Shown: one piece after another, positions 36,968 through 45,630 of the stretch
Position numbering within the stretch: the first letter of the stretch is position 1
Layout: the number at the start of each line of letters is the position of its first letter
DNA from: Cohnella luojiensis
GTDB lineage: Bacteria; Bacillota; Bacilli; Paenibacillales; Paenibacillaceae
NCBI RefSeq assembly: GCF_004564235.1
Contig: NZ_SOMN01000002.1
Coordinates: forward strand, 124,001 to 188,000
Direction: 5' to 3'
DNA length: 64,000 nucleotides
Position numbers and translations under genes: made by a program
The notes under the pieces: generated by a model
What the model was told of the DNA's origin: nothing
What the model saw: only the letters and a program-made list of their open reading frames with translations
The model's database searches: none

Positions 36968-37835
36968 ATGGCAAGGAATCGAGTTTCGTTTGCATCCGTT
37001 ATTCGTGCTTGTAATGATAGCGTCGATCGCGACAGGCCGGTTCACGGATATCGTTACTTTATTCGTCATCGTGTTATGGCATGAACTTGGCCATCTGGCA
37101 ACCGCGCTTCGTTTCGGATGGTCGGTAAAAGAGGTTAAGCTCCTGCCTTTCGGAGGAGTCCTTGAGGTGGAGGAGGCAGGAACGCTGCCCGTGAGAGAGG
37201 AAGTATGGGTAGCGATTGCCGGGCCGGCCCAGAACGCGATTCTGGCCGCGATCGGTTATTTCTTAGGATATCTCGGCTGGATCGATAAGGGATGGTCGGA
37301 CGATTTCGTACGTGCCAACGTGCTGATCGGCCTTTTTAATTTATTGCCCGTTCTTCCGCTCGACGGCGGCCGAATGCTCCAAGCCTGGATAAGCCTTCAG
37401 ATTCCTTTTCATCGGACGCTGATGTGGAGCGCGAAGATCAGCTTGGCCTTCAGCGGATTGATCGCGGCGGCATCTTTATATCCTCTATCGCATGGCGGTT
37501 TGCTTCATTTGAATCTCCTGACGGTCGGCGTTTTTTTGTGCGTTTCGAACTGGACGTATTTTCGCAACGTTCCGTTCGTATTCTTGCGATTTCTAGTTCA
37601 TCGAAGCGAGCGATCGGAGAAGCATATAGATCGTGGCAAGCTGTCCCAGCCCATCGTCATCGCGGTGGACCGGCCATTATCGCACATCATTAAGTTATTC
37701 ATGAAGGAGCAGTATCATTTGGTCTATGTCATGAAGCGAGGCAAGATCACGAAGGTTGTCCCGGAACAGGCGATAATCGACGGATTTCTTGGCAGATTGA
37801 CATCGGGGAATGCGGACATTCGGTTTTTCATGTAA
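36948..37835 (+). CDS. spoIVFB: SpoIVFB intramembrane metalloprotease (pro-sigma-K processing)
   Basis: A 295-aa site-2-type M50 protease that releases sigma-K in the mother cell. The zinc motif HELGH is at residues 45-49 in an early membrane helix, and the second ligand motif is NLLPVLPLDGGR. The block LLPFGGVLEVEEAG closely resembles the Bacillus protein. A C-terminal cytoplasmic CBS-like domain (QPIVIAVDRPLSHIIKLF) senses ATP in B. subtilis. The ATG at 36948 overlaps spoIVFA by 20 bp; a TTG at 36960 is an alternative start. Confidence 0.92.
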   Translation: MWSLLIRWQGIEFRLHPLFVLVMIASIATGRFTDIVTLFVIVLWHELGHLATALRFGWSVKEVKLLPFGGVLEVEEAGTLPVREEVWVAIAGPAQNAILAAIGYFLGYLGWIDKGWSDDFVRANVLIGLFNLLPVLPLDGGRMLQAWISLQIPFHRTLMWSAKISLAFSGLIAAASLYPLSHGGLLHLNLLTVGVFLCVSNWTYFRNVPFVFLRFLVHRSERSEKHIDRGKLSQPIVIAVDRPLSHIIKLFMKEQYHLVYVMKRGKITKVVPEQAIIDGFLGRLTSGNADIRFFM

Positions 37836-37868
37836 AATGGAGAAAATAGCACCTTGCGGGAGGTTTGC

Positions 37869-39104
37869 ATGAAGCAGCTGTTTATCCATTGTTCGCAAAA
37901 TGTTACCCAGTCGGCACTTATGGAAGACGGGAGGCTAACGGAGTTCAGCGTCGAACGGACGGAAGGAACATCGCTGATCGGCAATCTCTACAAGGGGCAA
38001 GTCGTGAACGTTCTACCGGGCATGCAAGCCGCCTTTGTCGATATCGGACTGTCAAAGAATGCGTTTCTGTACGTGGACGATGCCTTGCACCCCCATCTGG
38101 ACAAACAGCCTAAGGTGAAGCCTGCGATAACCGACCTGTTGAAACCGGGAGACGAGCTGCTTGTGCAGATCATGAAGGAGGCGCTCGGAGGAAAAGGGGC
38201 CAGGGTGACCACCCATTACTCCATACCCGGCAGGTGGCTCGTTTACATGCCCCATGCGGATTATATCGGAATATCCAAGAAAATCGAATCGGAGTTGGAG
38301 CGAATTCGGTTGAAGACCTTGGCGGAAGCGATGCGCATGGAAGGGGAAGGCGTCATTCTTCGAACGAACGCCGAAGGGGAAAGCCGGGAGGCGCTTGAAG
38401 AGGATTTCAATACGTTGCGTCTGGCATGGCAGAATATCCTCGGAAGAAGCGAACTTTCGGTTGCGCCATCGGAACTGCATCGGGATTCCGGCCTAGTGGA
38501 GCGAATGGTACGAGATGTCATTACTCCCGATACGGAGCAATTGATTATCGATGACGATATTAGCTTTCAAGAAGCTAAAACCTATTTGCGGCAGACGGCG
38601 CCCGCGTTGGAGGAGAAGGTTCGGCTGTACACCGAGACCAAGCCCTTATTCGATCATTACGGTATCAAGGAGCAGCTGGACAAGGCATTTCACTCGAGAA
38701 TATGGCTGCCTAGCGGCGGTTACCTCGTCTGGGAGCAGACGGAAGCATTGACGGTCATAGACGTCAACACCGGGAAGTTTACCGGTTCCATCGACTTGGA
38801 GGAGACGGTATTCCAGACCAATAAGGAAGCCGCGGATGAAGTCGCCCGGCTGCTCAGGCTGCGCGATGTCGGAGGAATTATCATCGTTGATTTTATCGAT
38901 ATGGAGACGGATGAGCATCGACATCAAATCGTTCAGCTCTTGGAGACGAGGATCAAACGGGATCGCACCAAATGCCAAGTCGTGGGCTGGACCCGATTGG
39001 GCTTGATGGAGATGACCCGCAAGAAGGCGCGCGAGAACGCGATGAATTACTTCTACGAAACATGCGCCTCCTGTAAAGGCAAGGGCAAGATCTATATAAG
39101 ATAG
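37869..39104 (+). CDS. Ribonuclease E/G family protein
   Basis: A 411-aa RNase G-like endoribonuclease. An S1-like RNA-binding domain comes first (LIGNLYKGQVVNVLPGMQAAFVDIG). The catalytic acidic residues are in LTVIDVNTGKFTG and IIIVDFIDM, and the zinc-link cysteines in CASCKGKGK near the C-terminus. It lacks the long RNase E tail, so it is G-type. In Paenibacillus-like genomes it precedes rplU; B. subtilis lacks RNase E/G. The start is the ATG at 37869 behind GGGAGG; an in-frame TTG at 37854 lies within that site. Confidence 0.9.
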   Translation: MKQLFIHCSQNVTQSALMEDGRLTEFSVERTEGTSLIGNLYKGQVVNVLPGMQAAFVDIGLSKNAFLYVDDALHPHLDKQPKVKPAITDLLKPGDELLVQIMKEALGGKGARVTTHYSIPGRWLVYMPHADYIGISKKIESELERIRLKTLAEAMRMEGEGVILRTNAEGESREALEEDFNTLRLAWQNILGRSELSVAPSELHRDSGLVERMVRDVITPDTEQLIIDDDISFQEAKTYLRQTAPALEEKVRLYTETKPLFDHYGIKEQLDKAFHSRIWLPSGGYLVWEQTEALTVIDVNTGKFTGSIDLEETVFQTNKEAADEVARLLRLRDVGGIIIVDFIDMETDEHRHQIVQLLETRIKRDRTKCQVVGWTRLGLMEMTRKKARENAMNYFYETCASCKGKGKIYIR

Positions 39105-39124
39105 GCTTTTTTCTTAAAAAAATA

Positions 39125-39153
39125 TTGTATTCCCGATCCGAATATGATATAAT
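39125..39153 (+). promoter_or_regulatory. SigA promoter of the rplU operon
   Basis: TTGTAT (39125-39130), a 17-bp spacer and a perfect TATAAT (39148-39153), upstream of the L21 leader. Confidence 0.7.
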
Positions 39154-39159
39154 CCCATA

Positions 39160-39290
39160 GTGCGTGCAATCTGAAGATTTTGCAGGCTACAACCGCTCTC
39201 CACCGGGTCGACAAGACCGGCGCTGTCCTGGCTGATTTACGCTGCGACAACCGGCACCCTATGAGGCGAGTCTTAGACATGAGGAGGTGC
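39160..39290 (+). promoter_or_regulatory. Ribosomal protein L21 leader
   Basis: The roughly 130-nt GC-rich leader between the promoter and rplU occupies the place of the L21 leader RNA known upstream of rplU in Firmicutes. It can fold, for example at ACCGGGTCGACAAGACCGG. In that family the free ribosomal protein is thought to bind the leader and repress the operon. I could not verify the consensus base by base. Confidence 0.65.
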
Positions 39291-39295
39291 ACCAG

Positions 39296-39607
39296 ATGTA
39301 CGCGATTATTGAAACCGGCGGTAAACAGTACAAAGTTCAAGCAGGCGACGTGATTTTCATTGAAAAGCTTGCCGCTAACGCAGGAGAAAACATTACGTTT
39401 GACCGCGTATTGGCCGTTTCCAAGGACGGCAGCTTGACGACAGGATCCCCAATCTTGTCCGGCGCGTCAGTAACGGGCAAAGTTGAGCAACACGTGAAAG
39501 GCGAGAAAATTATCGTCTTCAAGTACAAGCCAAAGAAAAACTACAAGCGCAAGCAAGGCCATCGTCAACCGTACACGAAAGTGACGATCGAGAACATTTT
39601 GGCATAA
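39296..39607 (+). CDS. rplU: 50S ribosomal protein L21
   Basis: A 103-aa large-subunit protein, N-terminus [25 protein letters not shown] and C-terminal [19 protein letters not shown], the family signature. The start is the ATG at 39296, with GAGGAGGTG upstream; an in-frame codon nine bases earlier is too near that site. It is the first gene of the rplU-prp-rpmA operon. Confidence 0.97.
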   Translation: MYAIIETGGKQYKVQAGDVIFIEKLAANAGENITFDRVLAVSKDGSLTTGSPILSGASVTGKVEQHVKGEKIIVFKYKPKKNYKRKQGHRQPYTKVTIENILA

Positions 39608-39621
39608 GCGAGGCCGCCGAG

Positions 39622-39966
39622 ATGATCACAATAACGATCGTGCGCAACGTTGAGAAGGCTATTATAAGTTTTACCGTAACGGGACATGCGTTTTACAACG
39701 ATCCTGGCAAAGACATCGTCTGCGCCGGCGTATCGGCGGTAACGATAGGAGCGGTTAACGCGATCGAGAAATTGACGGGGCTTGCGCCTCGGGCGATATC
39801 GGAATCTGGCTTGCTCCAGGCGGAAACACCGCAAAGCACGGATCCCATGCGGAACGATCAAGTCCAGCTCTTGCTGGAGGGAATGATCGCCGCACTCGAG
39901 TCCATTGTGGAATCTTACGGCAAGTACGTGAAAATAAAAGAAACCTTTGAAAAAAAAGGAGGTTGA
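39622..39966 (+). CDS. prp: Ribosomal-processing cysteine protease Prp
   Basis: A 114-aa YsxB/Prp protease that cuts the N-terminal extension off ribosomal protein L27 in Firmicutes. The catalytic dyad is His22 (VTGHAFYND) and Cys34 ([10 protein letters not shown]), the same positions as in the Staphylococcus enzyme. It sits between rplU and rpmA, and its substrate is the product of the next gene. Confidence 0.94.
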   Translation: MITITIVRNVEKAIISFTVTGHAFYNDPGKDIVCAGVSAVTIGAVNAIEKLTGLAPRAISESGLLQAETPQSTDPMRNDQVQLLLEGMIAALESIVESYGKYVKIKETFEKKGG

Positions 39967-39970
39967 CACC

Positions 39971-40282
39971 ATGTTGAAGTTAGATCTTCAGTTATTCGCC
40001 TCGAAAAAAGGGGTTGGATCGACGAGGAACGGACGGGACAGCCACTCCAAGCGTCTAGGCGCTAAGAGAGCTGACGGCCAAGTCGTAACAGCTGGCAGCA
40101 TCTTGTTCCGCCAACGCGGCACTAAGATTCATCCAGGCACCAACGTTGGAATCGGCAAAGACGATACGCTCTTCGCATTAGTGCCAGGCGTAGTTAAGTT
40201 CGAACGTTGGGGACGCGATCGCAAGAAAGTAAGCGTTTATCCAGTAGCGAAAGCTCCTGTAGCTGCCGCTCTTGAAGTTTAA
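39971..40282 (+). CDS. rpmA: 50S ribosomal protein L27 with cleavable N-terminal extension
   Basis: A 103-aa L27 precursor. The start is the ATG at 39971 ([14 protein letters not shown]), behind AAAAAGGAGG. The first nine residues are the Firmicutes extension removed by Prp, with the cut expected between Phe9 and Ala10, exposing the ASKKG end that reaches the peptidyl-transferase centre. The rest ([41 protein letters not shown]) is standard L27. Confidence 0.97.
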   Translation: MLKLDLQLFASKKGVGSTRNGRDSHSKRLGAKRADGQVVTAGSILFRQRGTKIHPGTNVGIGKDDTLFALVPGVVKFERWGRDRKKVSVYPVAKAPVAAALEV

Positions 40283-40294
40283 TACGGCATCCAG

Positions 40295-40327
40295 AACCCC
40301 GGCCAATGAAAGTTGGTCGGGGTTTTT
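40295..40327 (+). terminator. Rho-independent terminator after rpmA
   Basis: AACCCCGGCCAA (40295-40306) pairs with TTGGTCGGGGTT (40313-40324), twelve pairs with one G-U, then a T-run. Confidence 0.9.
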
Positions 40328-40331
40328 GCAT

Positions 40332-40433
40332 GGTGATTCAGAAAGTATAAAATTTGCTATACTTTTCTGAATCACCTCGATAAAAACGACATTCTCTGTC
40401 CAAAGGACGGCGAAGTCGTTTTTACTTGATCGA
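40332..40433. repeat. Two-hairpin dispersed element, copy A (family with 49026-49125)
   Basis: Hairpin 1 is GGTGATTCAGAAAGTATA (40332-40349) with TATACTTTTCTGAATCACC (40358-40376), 18 pairs and one bulged T. Hairpin 2 is TAAAAACGAC (40381-40390) with GTCGTTTTTA (40415-40424), an inner GTCC/GGAC and an outer TCGA/TCGA. A second copy with the same layout and compensating stem changes lies upstream of ruvC. Confidence 0.8.
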
Positions 40434-40462
40434 AGCCGTTCATGGTTAAGCTGCCGTCGCCA

Positions 40463-40471
40463 TGTTATACT
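40463..40471 (+). promoter_or_regulatory. candidate extended -10 promoter of the Spo0B-like gene
   Basis: TGTTATACT (TGnTATAnT), 67 bp before the start codon. The -35 region is weak. Confidence 0.35.
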
Positions 40472-40537
40472 ATATAGTGGACAGGCGGTTTCCGCTTGGG
40501 AAAGTATGGAACAACGAAAACGGGACGGGGAAGTCAC

Positions 40538-41296
40538 ATGATGTTGAGGAAATGGACACTGTGGGGACTTGTAGCTTTGTTATCGTTAACCCTGCCTGCT
40601 GCCGCGGTATTGATATGGCGCGAATCGTGGTGGCCGTTAATCGTTTTCGTCCTTTGGACGTTCACGGTCGGAGCAACGATCGTCCTGCTGGAGAGGCGCA
40701 AGCACAGGGAACATAGCGGAAGATTACTTACGCACGCACAAGTATCGGCCATTCGAACGTTAAGCCATCACCGGCACGACTGGATGAACGATTTGCAAAT
40801 CCTCTACGGATATCTACGGCTCAAGAAGATTGATAAAGCAGTCGATGTTGTGGATAGAATAAGAGCGCGCATGGAGCACGATAGCAAGGTGTCGCAGATC
40901 GGTATACCGGAGCTTGCCACATTCCTGTTGTCGTTTCGCGCCGTATGCGACACGATACGTTTGGACGTAGAAATTCAGGACGGCCTTCATCTAGATCGGC
41001 TCCCCTACGAGACCGAGGCTCTGTCTAAGGCTGTCATCGGATTGGTGAACGTGATCCGGTTTCGGGCGGTAAGTCCGCTGTCCGGAGAGAATGTATTAAG
41101 GCTTAGCTTATTTCATAACGACGGATCTCTTAAGATCATCATGTCATATGAAGGCGAGCTGGCCGCTGCCGACAGCGTGATCGCGGAATTAGAACAGTGT
41201 ATACATGGAATTGGGCAAGTAGATCAGGGAGAAGAGCCGGAAGAGAAATCGCATCATGCGCGGACAATGGTCATCCATTTCCCTCTGCCGGCATAA
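40538..41296 (+). CDS. Spo0B-like sporulation phosphotransferase with N-terminal membrane anchor
   Basis: A 252-aa protein. Two hydrophobic segments lie at about 7-26 and 32-50. A Spo0B-type helical hairpin follows with the phospho-acceptor histidine in SHHRHDWMNDLQILYGYL (His80), matching RHDWMNKLQ in B. subtilis Spo0B. The C-terminal half resembles a degenerate histidine-kinase ATPase fold. Spo0B passes phosphate from Spo0F to Spo0A. B. subtilis Spo0B (192 aa) has no membrane segments, so the anchor is a difference from the model. The place between rpmA and obg is the spo0B position in Bacillus. The start is the first of two ATG codons at 40538. Confidence 0.82.
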   Translation: MMLRKWTLWGLVALLSLTLPAAAVLIWRESWWPLIVFVLWTFTVGATIVLLERRKHREHSGRLLTHAQVSAIRTLSHHRHDWMNDLQILYGYLRLKKIDKAVDVVDRIRARMEHDSKVSQIGIPELATFLLSFRAVCDTIRLDVEIQDGLHLDRLPYETEALSKAVIGLVNVIRFRAVSPLSGENVLRLSLFHNDGSLKIIMSYEGELAAADSVIAELEQCIHGIGQVDQGEEPEEKSHHARTMVIHFPLPA

Positions 41297-41311
41297 CGGA
41301 GTGATTTCATC

Positions 41312-42649
41312 ATGTTTGTGGATAAAGCGAAGATTTATGTTAAAGGCGGAGATGGCGGAGACGGACTCGTTTCCTTCCGCAGGGAGTTATACGTACCGGA
41401 GGGCGGGCCTGCCGGCGGAGACGGCGGTAACGGCGGTAACGTAATCTTTCGCGTGGACGAAGGCTTGCGTACGCTGATGGATTTCCGGTATCAGAAGCAT
41501 TTCAAAGCGGATAGGGGCGAGAAGGGACGCAATAAGTCCCAACATGGCGCCAATGCGGAGCATATGATCGTTCGCGTACCGCCCGGAACGGTCGTCGTGG
41601 ATGACGATACGGGCGAGAAGATCGCCGATTTGACCCGTCACGACCAACAGGTCGTCATTGCCAAGGGCGGCCGAGGCGGTAGAGGCAACATTCGATTCAA
41701 GAGCTCCGTGAATACCGCGCCCGCCATTGCCGAGAACGGCGAAGAGGGTCAGGCTCGTTGGGTAACCCTAGAGCTTAAAGTTATGGCCGATGTTGGCTTG
41801 GTCGGATTCCCGAGCGTCGGGAAATCAACCTTGCTGTCGGTCGTATCCGGTGCCCAACCGAAGATCGGCGCGTATCACTTCACGACGATCACGCCTAACT
41901 TAGGCGTCGTGGACTTGGGTGACGAGCGAAGCTTCGTCATGGCCGATTTACCGGGTTTGATCGAAGGCGCCCATACGGGCGTCGGTCTTGGACACGAGTT
42001 TCTCAGGCATGTAGAACGCACGCGGATTATCGTTCACGTCGTAGACATGTCGGGCATGGAAGGACGCGATCCTTTCGAGGACTGGGTGAAAATCAACGAC
42101 GAGCTCAAACTATATAACATCAAGCTGGCCGATCGTCCGCAGATTGTAGCGGCCAATAAAATGGATATGCCGGATTCGGAAGAGAATCTTGCGGAATTCC
42201 GTAAGAACGTCGGCGAAATCGCTCCGGACATCCTGATCATGCCGATATCCTCGCTAACGAGAGAGGGCATCAAGGAACTGCTTTATCGGGTGGCAGACCT
42301 GCTCGACTCGCTTCCCGAGCCCTCGGAGATCGAAGAGATCGAGAAGCAAGCCAAGGCGGAGGAAGGCGTCGTCTATCGTTACGAATCCAAGGGCGATTTG
42401 GATTTCACGATCACAAGGGACAACGAGACCTTCGTTATCGAGAGTGAAAATATCGAAAGATTAATGAGGAAGACTCAATTCAATTCCTACGAAGCGGTAG
42501 TTCGGTTCGGACGGATATTGCGCGGGGCAGGAATCGACGAAGCGCTTCGTAAGCGCGGGGCAAAGGACGGGAGCCCTATCCGCATCGGTAAATTCGAATT
42601 CGAGTTTTTCGAAGGCGGCTCCGACGATTACTTGTACGACGACAAATAA
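41312..42649 (+). CDS. obgE: GTPase Obg/CgtA
   Basis: A 445-aa ribosome-associated GTPase, essential in Bacillus and needed for Spo0A activation and the stress response there. The glycine-rich Obg fold is residues 1-158 ([28 protein letters not shown]), the G domain has [20 protein letters not shown] and NKMD, and a C-terminal OCT domain starts near 355. Length is normal. It follows the spo0B-like gene by 15 bp. Confidence 0.97.
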   Translation: MFVDKAKIYVKGGDGGDGLVSFRRELYVPEGGPAGGDGGNGGNVIFRVDEGLRTLMDFRYQKHFKADRGEKGRNKSQHGANAEHMIVRVPPGTVVVDDDTGEKIADLTRHDQQVVIAKGGRGGRGNIRFKSSVNTAPAIAENGEEGQARWVTLELKVMADVGLVGFPSVGKSTLLSVVSGAQPKIGAYHFTTITPNLGVVDLGDERSFVMADLPGLIEGAHTGVGLGHEFLRHVERTRIIVHVVDMSGMEGRDPFEDWVKINDELKLYNIKLADRPQIVAANKMDMPDSEENLAEFRKNVGEIAPDILIMPISSLTREGIKELLYRVADLLDSLPEPSEIEEIEKQAKAEEGVVYRYESKGDLDFTITRDNETFVIESENIERLMRKTQFNSYEAVVRFGRILRGAGIDEALRKRGAKDGSPIRIGKFEFEFFEGGSDDYLYDDK

Positions 42650-42660
42650 TCGGCCCGACA

Positions 42661-42696
42661 AAAACCAGTCTCCTTTTACCAAGGGACTGGTTTTTT
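42661..42696 (+). terminator. Rho-independent terminator after obgE
   Basis: AACCAGTC (42663-42670) pairs with GACTGGTT (42685-42692), followed by six T. Confidence 0.85.
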
Positions 42697-42715
42697 CGAT
42701 ATTAACATTTACCTA

Positions 42716-42744
42716 TTGCCGCTTGACTTCCAATTCGATATAAT
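42716..42744 (+). promoter_or_regulatory. candidate SigA promoter of pheB-hom-thrB-pheA
   Basis: TTGCCG (42716-42721), a 17-bp spacer and a perfect TATAAT (42739-42744), 43 bp before the pheB start. A TTGACT at 42723 is too close to the -10 to serve. Confidence 0.5.
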
Positions 42745-42787
42745 GTCCACTATACACAAACACTCGTCTTTCCTGGGAGGACGCAAA

Positions 42788-43225
42788 ATGACGGAGCGTT
42801 ATTATGTCGTCCGCGAGGATTTGCTGCCGGAAGGCATACTTAAGACGGAGCAAGCGAAGGAGCTATTGCGGAGGGGCGAAGCGGGAACGATTCATGAAGC
42901 CGCAGAACGAGTGGGCCTAAGCCGGAGCGCGTATTATAAATATAAAGACGGCGTCTATTCCCTTGAGCAAGCTTCGCGGGAATCCATCGCCACGTTATCG
43001 ATGGACTTGGAGCACCGCTCGGGCGTATTGTCGAAGGTGCTTGGTTTGCTGGCGGCAAGCGAGGGAAATGTACTGACGATCTCTCAGTCCATACCGCTTC
43101 AAGGAATGGCAAACGTCGTCGTTTCCATCGATACGTCGGTCATTAACGGGGCTCTACCGGAGCTTCTGGAGAAGCTTCGTTCATTGGATGGCGTTAAACG
43201 CACAACCGTAGTCGGGCGCAGTTGA
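42788..43225 (+). CDS. pheB: ACT-domain protein PheB
   Basis: A 145-aa protein with an N-terminal helix-turn-helix-like segment (AKELLRRGEAGTIHEAAERVGLSRSAYYKYKDGV) and a C-terminal ACT domain (TLSMDLEHRSGVLSKVLGLLAASEGNVLTI). ACT domains bind amino acids; PheB sits between obg and pheA in Bacillus and its exact role is unclear. The start is the ATG at 42788 behind GGGAGGA; the frame is open further upstream without an RBS. Confidence 0.9.
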   Translation: MTERYYVVREDLLPEGILKTEQAKELLRRGEAGTIHEAAERVGLSRSAYYKYKDGVYSLEQASRESIATLSMDLEHRSGVLSKVLGLLAASEGNVLTISQSIPLQGMANVVVSIDTSVINGALPELLEKLRSLDGVKRTTVVGRS

Positions 43226-43273
43226 AATCCATTTTGAAAGCATTGGGACAGGACAGCTGGAAGCGGAGGAATA

Positions 43274-44563
43274 ATGATGAAGCCAATAAAAGTAGGATTG
43301 CTAGGATTAGGTACAGTCGGTACGGGCGTCGTAAGAATCGTTGAAGGCCATCAAGAGGATTTGTCCAATCAAGTGGGTTCTCCCATTATGATTTCCCAAA
43401 TATTAGTTAAAGATCGCGCCAAAGGGCGTAATATACCGGTTGAGGGTTCCAAGCTTACGGAAGATCCATGGGAAGTCGTGCGCAACCCGGATATCGACGT
43501 CATCGTTGAAGTAATGGGCGGCATCGCACAAACGAAGGAATACATTCTGGAGGCGCTGGAGCGGGGCAAACATGTCGTAACGGCCAATAAGGATCTAATG
43601 GCACTGCACGGACCGGAGATTCTCGAAAAAGCCCGCGCCAAAGGTTGCGACGTGTTATACGAAGCGAGCGTGGCAGGAGGAATTCCGATCATTCGTACGC
43701 TTATCGAAGGTTTCTCTTCCGATCGGATCACGAAGATCATGGGGATCGTCAACGGGACCACCAACTATATCTTGACCAAAATGAGCCAAGAAGGAGCGGC
43801 TTACTCGGACGTCCTAAAGGAAGCGCAAGAGCTCGGTTATGCGGAAGCCGATCCGACATCGGACGTGGAAGGGCTTGACGCGGCTCGTAAAATGACGATT
43901 CTATCTACGCTGGGATTCAGGAGTAACGTCTCCCTGGACAACGTGAGCACTAAGGGGATCAGCAGCGTCACTCAAGAAGATATTCAGTATGCCAAACATC
44001 TTGGTTATGCCGTGAAGCTTCTGGGTATCGCCGAGCGACAAGATGACTACATCAGCGTAAGCGTTCAGCCGACTATGATCAAGCAAAGCCATCCGATTGC
44101 ATCCGTAAACGGCGTGTTCAACGCGGTATACGTGCATGGCGAAGCCGTTGGAGAAACGATGTTCTACGGAGCGGGCGCAGGCGAGATGCCAACGGCGACT
44201 TCCGTCGTCGCGGATCTGGTTGCGGTAGTCAAGAATATGAAGCTTGGGGTGAACGGCCGCCAAGCCCAGCTATCTTACAATGTCGTAAAGTTGAAGACGG
44301 ACGAGCAAATCGCTTCGAAGTTCTTTCTGTTGCTGCACGTGGAAGATCGTGCGGGCGTACTGGCGCAAATCGCCCAAGTGTTCTCCAATCGCGATGTCAG
44401 CATCGAGTCCGTTATGCAGCCTTCTACGCCGAATATGTCAAGCACGGAAATCATCATTATCACGCACGATGCCAGCAAAGCGGCGATGAACAACGTTCTG
44501 AACGACTTCGAAAGCTTATCCGCCGTTCGTAAAATCAAAAGCGTGTACCGCGTAGAAGGCTGA
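43274..44563 (+). CDS. hom: Homoserine dehydrogenase
   Basis: A 429-aa NAD(P)-dependent enzyme reducing aspartate semialdehyde to homoserine for threonine and methionine. The nucleotide-binding motif is GLLGLGTVGTG at residues 8-18, the catalytic block VVTANKDLMA, and GGIPIIRTLIEGFSSDRI plus EADPTSDVEGLDAARK form the substrate site. A C-terminal ACT domain (VEDRAGVLAQIAQVFSNRDVSIESV) provides feedback control. Threonine and phenylalanine genes are interleaved here. Confidence 0.95.
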   Translation: MMKPIKVGLLGLGTVGTGVVRIVEGHQEDLSNQVGSPIMISQILVKDRAKGRNIPVEGSKLTEDPWEVVRNPDIDVIVEVMGGIAQTKEYILEALERGKHVVTANKDLMALHGPEILEKARAKGCDVLYEASVAGGIPIIRTLIEGFSSDRITKIMGIVNGTTNYILTKMSQEGAAYSDVLKEAQELGYAEADPTSDVEGLDAARKMTILSTLGFRSNVSLDNVSTKGISSVTQEDIQYAKHLGYAVKLLGIAERQDDYISVSVQPTMIKQSHPIASVNGVFNAVYVHGEAVGETMFYGAGAGEMPTATSVVADLVAVVKNMKLGVNGRQAQLSYNVVKLKTDEQIASKFFLLLHVEDRAGVLAQIAQVFSNRDVSIESVMQPSTPNMSSTEIIIITHDASKAAMNNVLNDFESLSAVRKIKSVYRVEG

Positions 44564-44616
44564 ATTTATCCTTCTTCATTTGTGAATATTGATTAACGGA
44601 TTAAAGGAGCTTTGTT

Positions 44617-45630
44617 ATGCATTTTGGAAAAGAGGCTAAGGAAGCGACCGGACGCGTAGTCGTTAAGGTACCCGCAAGCACGGCAAATCTCGGTCCGGGT
44701 TTCGATTCTCTAGGTATGGCTTTGTCGCTGTATTCCTGGATCAGCATGACGCCCGCGGAATCGACCCGGATTATTCTCGTTGGCGACAATCTGGAAGGCA
44801 TTTCCCAAGATAAAACCAACTTGGTATATGTCGTAGCTCAGGCCGTATTCGAAAAAGCGGGAGTCCGGATTCCCGAGCTTGAGATCGGCATTAGAAGCGA
44901 TATCCCGCTTACGAGGGGATTGGGGAGCAGCGCTTCGGCAATCGTAGGAGCGCTCGTAGCGGCTAATTCCATGATTGGTAACGCACTAACCGAGGATGAG
45001 CTGTTCCAAATGGCAACGGCATTGGAGAAGCATCCGGATAATGTTGGAGCGTCTTTATACGGAGGAATTATCGCGGCAGCTTGGGATGGCGCTAGGGCGG
45101 AATACGTTCGTATAGAGCCGCCATCCGGGATGGACGTATTGGTTGCTATTCCGGAGTTCGAGCTGTCCACGAAGAAGGCCCGGAACGTACTTCCGGACCG
45201 CATCTCGATGGAAGACGCGGTATTCAACGTCACGCATAGCTCCTTGCTAACCGCGGCGCTAGCTTCCGGACGACTGGATTTATTGGCTCATGCGATGAGG
45301 GACCGCCTTCACCAGCCTTACCGTGCCGCGCTGATTCCGGGCATGGAGAAGATTCTGCTGGAAGCGACTGAGCATGGAGCTCTTGGAGCGGTGCTCTCCG
45401 GCGCGGGACCAACCATATTGCTGCTTGCTAGGTCCGGGGATTCTAACAACGAAAAATTGGTCGCTTTCGTAGAGGAGGTTATGGCCAGCGAAGGGGTCGC
45501 CGTTACGACCCGATGGCTTACGCCATGCTTGCAAGGACCGCAGGTTCAGCTGGTGGGGGAGAACGATCCCGAGTTTAACTTGGAACCTCATCAAATCCTG
45601 AGCAATGCGAAAGTGGAGGTAGGCGCATGA
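44617..45630 (+). CDS. thrB: Homoserine kinase
   Basis: A 337-aa GHMP-fold kinase making O-phosphohomoserine, the precursor of threonine. The ATP loop is TRGLGSSASAIVGALVAAN, the N-terminal block VPASTANLGPGFDSLGMAL and the C-terminal GAVLSGAGPTILLLA. The RBS AAAGGAGC precedes the ATG. It overlaps pheA by four bases (ATGA). No threonine synthase gene is in the window. Confidence 0.95.
   Translation: MHFGKEAKEATGRVVVKVPASTANLGPGFDSLGMALSLYSWISMTPAESTRIILVGDNLEGISQDKTNLVYVVAQAVFEKAGVRIPELEIGIRSDIPLTRGLGSSASAIVGALVAANSMIGNALTEDELFQMATALEKHPDNVGASLYGGIIAAAWDGARAEYVRIEPPSGMDVLVAIPEFELSTKKARNVLPDRISMEDAVFNVTHSSLLTAALASGRLDLLAHAMRDRLHQPYRAALIPGMEKILLEATEHGALGAVLSGAGPTILLLARSGDSNNEKLVAFVEEVMASEGVAVTTRWLTPCLQGPQVQLVGENDPEFNLEPHQILSNAKVEVGA

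Noticed and set aside
42723..42744. TTGACT with TATAAT as the pheB promoter
   Set aside because: The spacing is 10 bp; TTGCCG at 42716 gives 17 bp instead.
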